Source: Candidatus Moranbacteria bacterium UBA2206
Lineage (GTDB): Bacteria > Patescibacteriota > Minisyncoccia > Moranbacterales > UBA2206
NCBI GenBank assembly: GCA_002328565.1
Contig: DCUU01000076.1
Location: 1,427 to 18,218 of the forward strand
Direction of reading: 5' to 3'
DNA: 16,792 nucleotides
Made by a program: the position numbers and the translations under genes
Part shown: one piece after another, positions 13,648 through 16,792 of the stretch
Layout: every line of letters begins with the position of its first letter
How positions within the stretch are numbered: position 1 is the stretch's first letter
The notes under the pieces: generated by a model
What the model was told of the DNA's origin: nothing
Database searches by the model: none
What the model saw: the letters and a program-made list of their open reading frames with translations, nothing else

Positions 13648-14673
13648 ATGTTAAGAAAACAAAAATCAATTGATAGTTTTTGCCAAAAAAATAAGACACA
13701 GGAATTTTCTGATTACGGTTTGGCAAAATTTATTCAAAGAAATAAGAAATCCAGTGTACTTTTTGCAAAGCAAGGAAGGATGGAGACCTTTAGAACGGAA
13801 AGTCTGAAAGTGCATTTTGTGAAAAACAAAAATCAACCGAATTTTCAAAGTTTGGATGGTTTTTTGTCTTATGGAAAAACAACCTATTCTCATCCGGCGA
13901 AAAAAATCCGGCGAGATCTTTATGCGGAAATTCAAGAAAGATATTCAGATTGGAAAAATTATGCCCAGGATCTTTTCCAAGGTTCGACTCGGGGAGTTTC
14001 AATGGCGAGGATGTGGAATGTCTCAATTGTCGGCGCTTTGATTTTCGGAATGTTTTTGATGACTTTTATCTACCAATATCTTGGCCCGAATGCGGCCGCC
14101 CATTCTAATAATTCAAAAGAAAAAAAGGTAACGCAGGAAGTTCTGGGGGTTGATTCGCAGAAATCCAACAGGGATGAAAAGGATTATGAAGATTATGTTG
14201 GGAAAATTATGAATGAATATAAGGATGACGTGGACAGTGAAAAGAAATTAAAGGAAGATATTTTGGAAATGGTCAAAGGAACGCCAATGGAAAAAATGGC
14301 GCCGTTTATCGCCAAGCAAGATAGAATTGTAGCGGCTTTTCTCGTAGCGATTGCTAAAAAAGAAAGTAGTTGGGGAGTGCGTGTGCCAGTTTTGAATGGC
14401 GAAGATTGCTATAATTATTGGGGCTATCGAGGCATTCGAAAAAGAATGGGTACGGGTGGACATACTTGTTTTGATAGTCCGAAAGATGCTGTGGAAACAG
14501 TGGCGAAAAGGATTGATTTTTTAGTTAACAGCGAAAAACTCAACACCCCGGAAAAATTGAAAGTCTGGAAGTGCGGATATGATTGTTCTTGGGATAATCC
14601 GGCAGCTGTTCGCAAGTGGGTGCAAGACATAGATCACTATTTCAAGAAATTTGATAAGTTTGCCGAAGAGTAA
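13648..14673 (+). CDS. Membrane-anchored lysozyme-like protein
   Basis: The 341-residue product has a basic cytoplasmic N-terminal part (1-120) without a recognised domain, one transmembrane segment (125-145, VSIVGALIFGMFLMTFIYQYL) and an extracellular part. Its C-terminal domain (about 215-335) has AIAKKESSWG with E239 as the likely catalytic acid, then CYNYWGYRG and GGHTCFDSPKDAVETVAKRI, a pattern like lytic transglycosylases and glucosaminidases of the lysozyme superfamily. A role in cutting peptidoglycan is inferred from this pattern. It follows lgt by 5 nt. Four cysteines in the outer domain may form disulfides. The specific family is uncertain. Confidence 0.8.
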   Translation: MLRKQKSIDSFCQKNKTQEFSDYGLAKFIQRNKKSSVLFAKQGRMETFRTESLKVHFVKNKNQPNFQSLDGFLSYGKTTYSHPAKKIRRDLYAEIQERYSDWKNYAQDLFQGSTRGVSMARMWNVSIVGALIFGMFLMTFIYQYLGPNAAAHSNNSKEKKVTQEVLGVDSQKSNRDEKDYEDYVGKIMNEYKDDVDSEKKLKEDILEMVKGTPMEKMAPFIAKQDRIVAAFLVAIAKKESSWGVRVPVLNGEDCYNYWGYRGIRKRMGTGGHTCFDSPKDAVETVAKRIDFLVNSEKLNTPEKLKVWKCGYDCSWDNPAAVRKWVQDIDHYFKKFDKFAEE

Positions 14674-14682
14674 GAGATCGTT

Positions 14683-14732
14683 TGTAAAGTTAAGATAGTT
14701 CATAAAGTTCGTAAAGTTTATAAAGTTCATAA
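14683..14732. repeat. 9-bp tandem repeat downstream of the lysozyme-like gene
   Basis: About five and a half units of a 9-mer close to CATAAAGTT run head to tail: TGTAAAGTT, AAGATAGTT, CATAAAGTT, CGTAAAGTT, TATAAAGTT and a partial CATAAAG. It sits between the stop codon and the terminator. Unit length is a multiple of three, so it is also open on the other strand, but nothing supports coding. Confidence 0.8.
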
Positions 14733-14734
14733 AG

Positions 14735-14760
14735 AAAAATCCCAATATTGGGATTTTTTT
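14735..14760 (+). terminator. Rho-independent terminator after the lgt-lysozyme pair
   Basis: A perfect palindrome AATCCCAAT/ATTGGGATT extended by flanking As and Ts ends in seven Ts (14754-14760). It lies 62 nt after the stop of the lysozyme-like gene and before the next promoter. The A-rich left side could let it act in both directions. Confidence 0.85.
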
Positions 14761-14806
14761 GTGTCAAAAGTTATCCACATTTACGAAGGATTTTTTCTGG
14801 ATTTTG

Positions 14807-14815
14807 TGATATAAT
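14807..14815 (+). promoter_or_regulatory. Extended -10 promoter for the lectin-like gene
   Basis: TG-A-TATAAT is a perfect extended -10, matching the form found at 3306-3314. No good -35 is seen at the expected distance, as is common for extended -10 promoters. The start would be near 14822, giving a leader of about 110 nt before the first possible start codon. Confidence 0.7.
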
Positions 14816-14864
14816 GAATACGTGGAAACACAATCAAAAATACTGGAAATAAAATCTTAAAACA

Positions 14865-14929
14865 AAGATAAATTTTTATCTTATTTTTGGCTAAATCTTA
14901 ACCCCCTCGCCCGTACTCGGGAGAGGAGG
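14865..14929 (+). promoter_or_regulatory. Folded leader with hairpin overlapping a Shine-Dalgarno
   Basis: AAGATAAA (14865-14872) and TTTATCTT (14875-14882) form an AT stem followed by ATTTTT, like a weak terminator; ATCTT also occurs upstream and downstream, allowing alternative pairings. Then CCTCGCCCG (14905-14913) pairs with CGGGAGAGG (14918-14926) around TACT. This second stem takes up part of the strong AGGAGG (14924-14929). Confidence 0.4.
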
Positions 14930-14933
14930 AAAT

Positions 14934-14969
14934 ATGAAAAAATTAAAAATTAACTTTAAAATATTATGA
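14934..14969 (+). CDS. 11-codon leader mini-ORF overlapping the next start
   Basis: ATG at 14934 has AGGAGG 4 nt upstream, the strongest ribosome-binding site in the window. It reads MKKLKINFKIL and stops at TGA 14967-14969, overlapping the ATG of the next gene (14966) as ATGA. The next gene has no site of its own, so its translation is probably coupled to this mini-ORF. The peptide itself shows no regulatory run of one amino acid. Confidence 0.5.
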   Translation: MKKLKINFKIL

Positions 14970-15733
14970 AACAAAAAATCAAGGCTCGGCTGGTCAAGCT
15001 TAAAAAGAAATTTTTTTCGACTAGGAAGATGGCGATGATTTCGACGGTTGTCTTTTTGGCGGTGGGAACGACGATTTTCTTTTCGGCTAACTATTTCGCC
15101 AAGGGTGCCACTTATGGATGGCTTCAGGAGGGCTGGAGTGGTGGGGCGGACACAGGCGCAGTGGCTAATCACACTGACAACAGGGAAGGATGGTTGAAGT
15201 TTTTTTCCAAGGACGATGAAGTCACGGTGAACGGAAGCGGAGACTTGACGCTTTCCGGCGCGACTAGCGACTGGCAAGAAACAGACGACGAAGACTTCAA
15301 TGCTGGGACAAAAAGTGATGTTTATGTGGCGAATGGGGACGTGAAACTTAAGAAGCCGGAGGGGGCGAGTTGTACTGCAAGTGATGAATGTTATGAAAAT
15401 CCTTGTGCTAATAATATATGCGGCGAATGGATTTCTGGTTCTTGCTCTGGTTTCGATGTGTACTATATCGATCGAGTTGGTGGTGCTACTAATTGGTCAA
15501 CGGCGATGAGTTATTGCGATAGTTTTTGTCCAACTTGTGATTTGCCAACTATAACAGAGTTGCAATGCATATACGCCAATAGAGTCAGTTTTGGAAATAA
15601 CTTTGGGGCTAATGAGTATCGGTCAGCTACTGAGATCGATGGTATGTTTGCCTATAATGTCCTTTTCGCTGATGGCAGCATAACCGGTCGCCTTAAAGCG
15701 AATACTTACTTTGTCCGTTGTATCCGCCGATGA
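14966..15733 (+). CDS. Secreted protein with DUF1566/Lcl-like C-terminal lectin domain
   Basis: The 255-residue product has a long basic N-terminus (1-22), one hydrophobic segment (23-41) and AKGATY, a likely cleavage or anchor region. A beta-rich Gly/Asp-rich domain (50-130) and a Cys hinge (136-152) lead to a C-terminal domain (about 156-255): YYIDR, NWSTAMSYCD, DLPTITELQCIYA, EYRSATE, VLFADGS, and a closing YFVRCIRR. The order LPT-EL-IY-SATE-VRC-R is that of DUF1566/Lcl, a C-type-lectin-like fold found in adhesins and in variable proteins of diversity-generating retroelements. Start and translation are tied to the mini-ORF. A hairpin lies 0-44 nt after the stop. Whether the 3' end is actively diversified is inference. 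Confidence 0.8.
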   Translation: MKQKIKARLVKLKKKFFSTRKMAMISTVVFLAVGTTIFFSANYFAKGATYGWLQEGWSGGADTGAVANHTDNREGWLKFFSKDDEVTVNGSGDLTLSGATSDWQETDDEDFNAGTKSDVYVANGDVKLKKPEGASCTASDECYENPCANNICGEWISGSCSGFDVYYIDRVGGATNWSTAMSYCDSFCPTCDLPTITELQCIYANRVSFGNNFGANEYRSATEIDGMFAYNVLFADGSITGRLKANTYFVRCIRR

Positions 15734-15777
15734 CCCCAGTGGAATAAAGCAATGAAATTGCTAATCCACGAAGCGGG
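15734..15777. other. Nested hairpin directly after the lectin-like gene's stop
   Basis: AGCAAT (15748-15753) pairs with ATTGCT (15757-15762) around GAA. GTGGA (15739-15743) pairs with TCCAC (15765-15769), and CCC (15734-15736) can meet GGG (15775-15777). No T-tract follows, so it is not a standard terminator. Its place right behind the lectin domain's last codons matches the inverted repeat seen near the end of variable regions in retroelement targets. Confidence 0.55.
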
Positions 15778-15797
15778 AAAAAATTTTAAATTTACAA

Positions 15798-15901
15798 TTT
15801 GAAATTTGAAATGAATGAAGAAAGATAAAAATTGAGAATTAAAATATTTAAAATTCAATTTAAATTTCTAATTTCAAACCTGCTTGCCGGTAGGCAAGGT
15901 T
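15798..15901. repeat. AT-rich inverted repeat plus short palindrome
   Basis: TTTGAAATTTGAAAT (15798-15812) is complementary at 14 of 15 positions to ATTTCTAATTTCAAA (15864-15878). The GC-rich hairpin CTTGCC-GGTA-GGCAAG (15883-15898) follows. No coding potential is seen. It looks like one or two small interspersed elements. Confidence 0.55.
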
Positions 15902-15917
15902 GAAAATTAAAGACGGA

Positions 15918-16049
15918 TTGTCATTCCTGCGAAGGCAGGAATCTAGTGAAAAAGTTTTGCGAAATCAATCAGTATTTAGAAATAAAATAAGCCCAGAGAC
16001 TGGATCCCCGCAGGAGTTTATGCTCGCAAAGCGGGTGCGAGGATGACAA
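15918..16049. repeat. MITE-like element with terminal inverted ends
   Basis: The 132-bp stretch starts TTGTCATTCC and ends GGATGACAA, which are inverted copies with one base missing. Near the left end is the hairpin ATTCCTGC-GAAG-GCAGGAAT (15923-15942). Near the right end are CCCGC/GCGGG (16007-16011/16031-16035) and CTCGC/GCGAG. It contains no gene and ends 10 nt before the RhuM start. It looks like a non-autonomous interspersed repeat; no target duplication was seen. Confidence 0.6.
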
Positions 16050-16059
16050 ATAAGACATT

Positions 16060-16792
16060 ATGAAAAATCAAAAGAATAATAATATAATTATCTATCAAGC
16101 CAAGTCTGGAGCTATTGAACTCCGAGGCGATTTTTCGCATGAAACAATTTGGGCGACACAGCGACAAATAGTTGATCTTTTTGGCGTTGACCAGTCTGTA
16201 GTGTCTCGTCATATAAGAAATATATTCAAAGATGGTGAAATTGAAGAAAAAAGCAATATGCAAAAAATGCATAATGCAAATTCCGATAAGCCCATATCTC
16301 TTTATTCGCTGGATGTTATTTTGGGAGTTGGATATAGGACAAATTCAAGAGTAGCCATTGAATTTCGTAAGTGGGCGACAAAAACCCTGCGCGGTTATAT
16401 CGTGGATGGTTTTGCAATCAATAAAAAACAAATTGCAAAAAATTATGCTAAATTTTTGAAGGTTGTGGATGACATAAAAAAGCTTCTTCCGGCAGGGTCA
16501 ACAGTGAATGCCAATGACGTCATTGAACTCATCACGCTATTTGCGGACACTTGGCTTTCACTGGATGCTTATGATCGAGAAGCTTTGTCAAAAGGAAAAC
16601 TGACAAAAAAGAAAGTTGAGCTCACGGCGGAAAAAGTCATCGCCAGCCTAGCTGAACTGAGAACAAAACTTATCGAAGAAAAAAAAGCCACAGAAATTTT
16701 TGGTCAAGAAAAAAACAAGGGAGTAGTGGCGGGAATAGTTGGAAATGTGATGCAAACTTTTTCCGGCAAAGAACTATATCCTAGCGCGGAAG
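16060..16792 (+). CDS. RhuM-family protein, probable Fic/Doc fusion, cut by window end
   Basis: From ATG 16060 the frame stays open to the window end (244 codons). The N-terminal half reads IYQAKSGAIELRGDFSHETIWATQRQIVDLFGVDQSVVSRHIRNIFKDGEIEE and continues with LYSLDVILGVGYRTNSRVAIEFRKWATKTLRGYIVDGFAINK, broken here as separate motifs, which is the RhuM (COG3943) pattern with a helix-turn-helix-like region (about 34-58). The later part, ending VGNVMQTFSGKELYPSAE, is what precedes the HPFxxGN motif in RhuM proteins fused to a Fic/Doc domain; that motif would lie just past the window. Fic enzymes transfer AMP or phosphate to proteins, often as toxins. The gene has no clear ribosome-binding site and follows a repeat-rich region, as accessory genes often do. 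Confidence 0.85.
   Translation, partial: MKNQKNNNIIIYQAKSGAIELRGDFSHETIWATQRQIVDLFGVDQSVVSRHIRNIFKDGEIEEKSNMQKMHNANSDKPISLYSLDVILGVGYRTNSRVAIEFRKWATKTLRGYIVDGFAINKKQIAKNYAKFLKVVDDIKKLLPAGSTVNANDVIELITLFADTWLSLDAYDREALSKGKLTKKKVELTAEKVIASLAELRTKLIEEKKATEIFGQEKNKGVVAGIVGNVMQTFSGKELYPSAE

Noticed and set aside
14683..14745. Reverse-strand coding of an Asn/Phe-rich repeat peptide
   Set aside because: It is a by-product of the 9-bp tandem repeat, whose unit length keeps any frame open.
15734..16059. Template repeat of a retroelement
   Set aside because: I looked for a copy of the lectin gene's 3' end (for example CTTTGTCCGTTGTATCCG) in the downstream gap and found none.
1..16792. CRISPR arrays, tRNA or rRNA genes, and stop-codon recoding
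   Set aside because: No regularly spaced repeats or tRNA/rRNA signatures were seen, and TGA ends several genes at natural family C-termini or overlaps, so the standard bacterial code fits.

Overview
This window looks like a chromosomal segment from a low-GC member of the Candidate Phyla Radiation (Patescibacteria), perhaps Moranbacteria-like. The lineage is inferred from style: many secreted Cys-rich proteins of unknown function, dense short palindromes between and inside genes, extended -10 promoters, weak or absent Shine-Dalgarno sites, and a GIY-YIG UvrC without its C-terminal helix-hairpin-helix. UGA is used as an ordinary stop, so the recoded Gracilibacteria/Absconditabacteria types are unlikely. 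All genes I accept are on the + strand.

Left part (1-3313): the 3' two thirds of a uvrA gene, cut by the window edge, followed 25 nt later by a short uvrC. The uvrC reading frame carries three near-perfect palindromes and one AT-rich tract, all absorbed in frame. This is nucleotide excision repair; uvrB is not in the window.

Surface-protein operon (promoter at about 3285, terminator at 8649-8686): a single-pass membrane protein, a secreted Cys-rich protein with three homologous modules, and an 892-residue two-part protein with a membrane segment and a second signal-peptide-like segment in its middle. The last two proteins share a Cys-rich C-terminal domain ending in DCTWRE-x-x-P. The promoter -10 overlaps the uvrC stop codon, and a leader of about 115 nt with several hairpins precedes the first gene.

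Middle (8757-11699): a second, full-length uvrA. Its apparent ribosome-binding site lies in one arm of a perfect 13-bp inverted repeat. A terminator closes the gene. Next come a protein with a nucleotidyltransferase motif, a 148-bp imperfect inverted repeat, lgt (prolipoprotein diacylglyceryl transferase) starting at GTG, and a membrane-anchored lysozyme-like protein ending in a tandem repeat and terminator.

Right part (14737-16792): an extended -10 promoter, a structured leader with an 11-codon mini-ORF that has a strong Shine-Dalgarno and overlaps the next start codon (ATGA), then a secreted protein with a C-terminal DUF1566/Lcl-like lectin fold. A nested hairpin sits directly behind its stop codon. 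This arrangement resembles the target gene of a diversity-generating retroelement, although no template repeat or reverse transcriptase is in view. After a repeat-rich intergenic stretch, a RhuM/Fic-type gene starts and runs off the window end.
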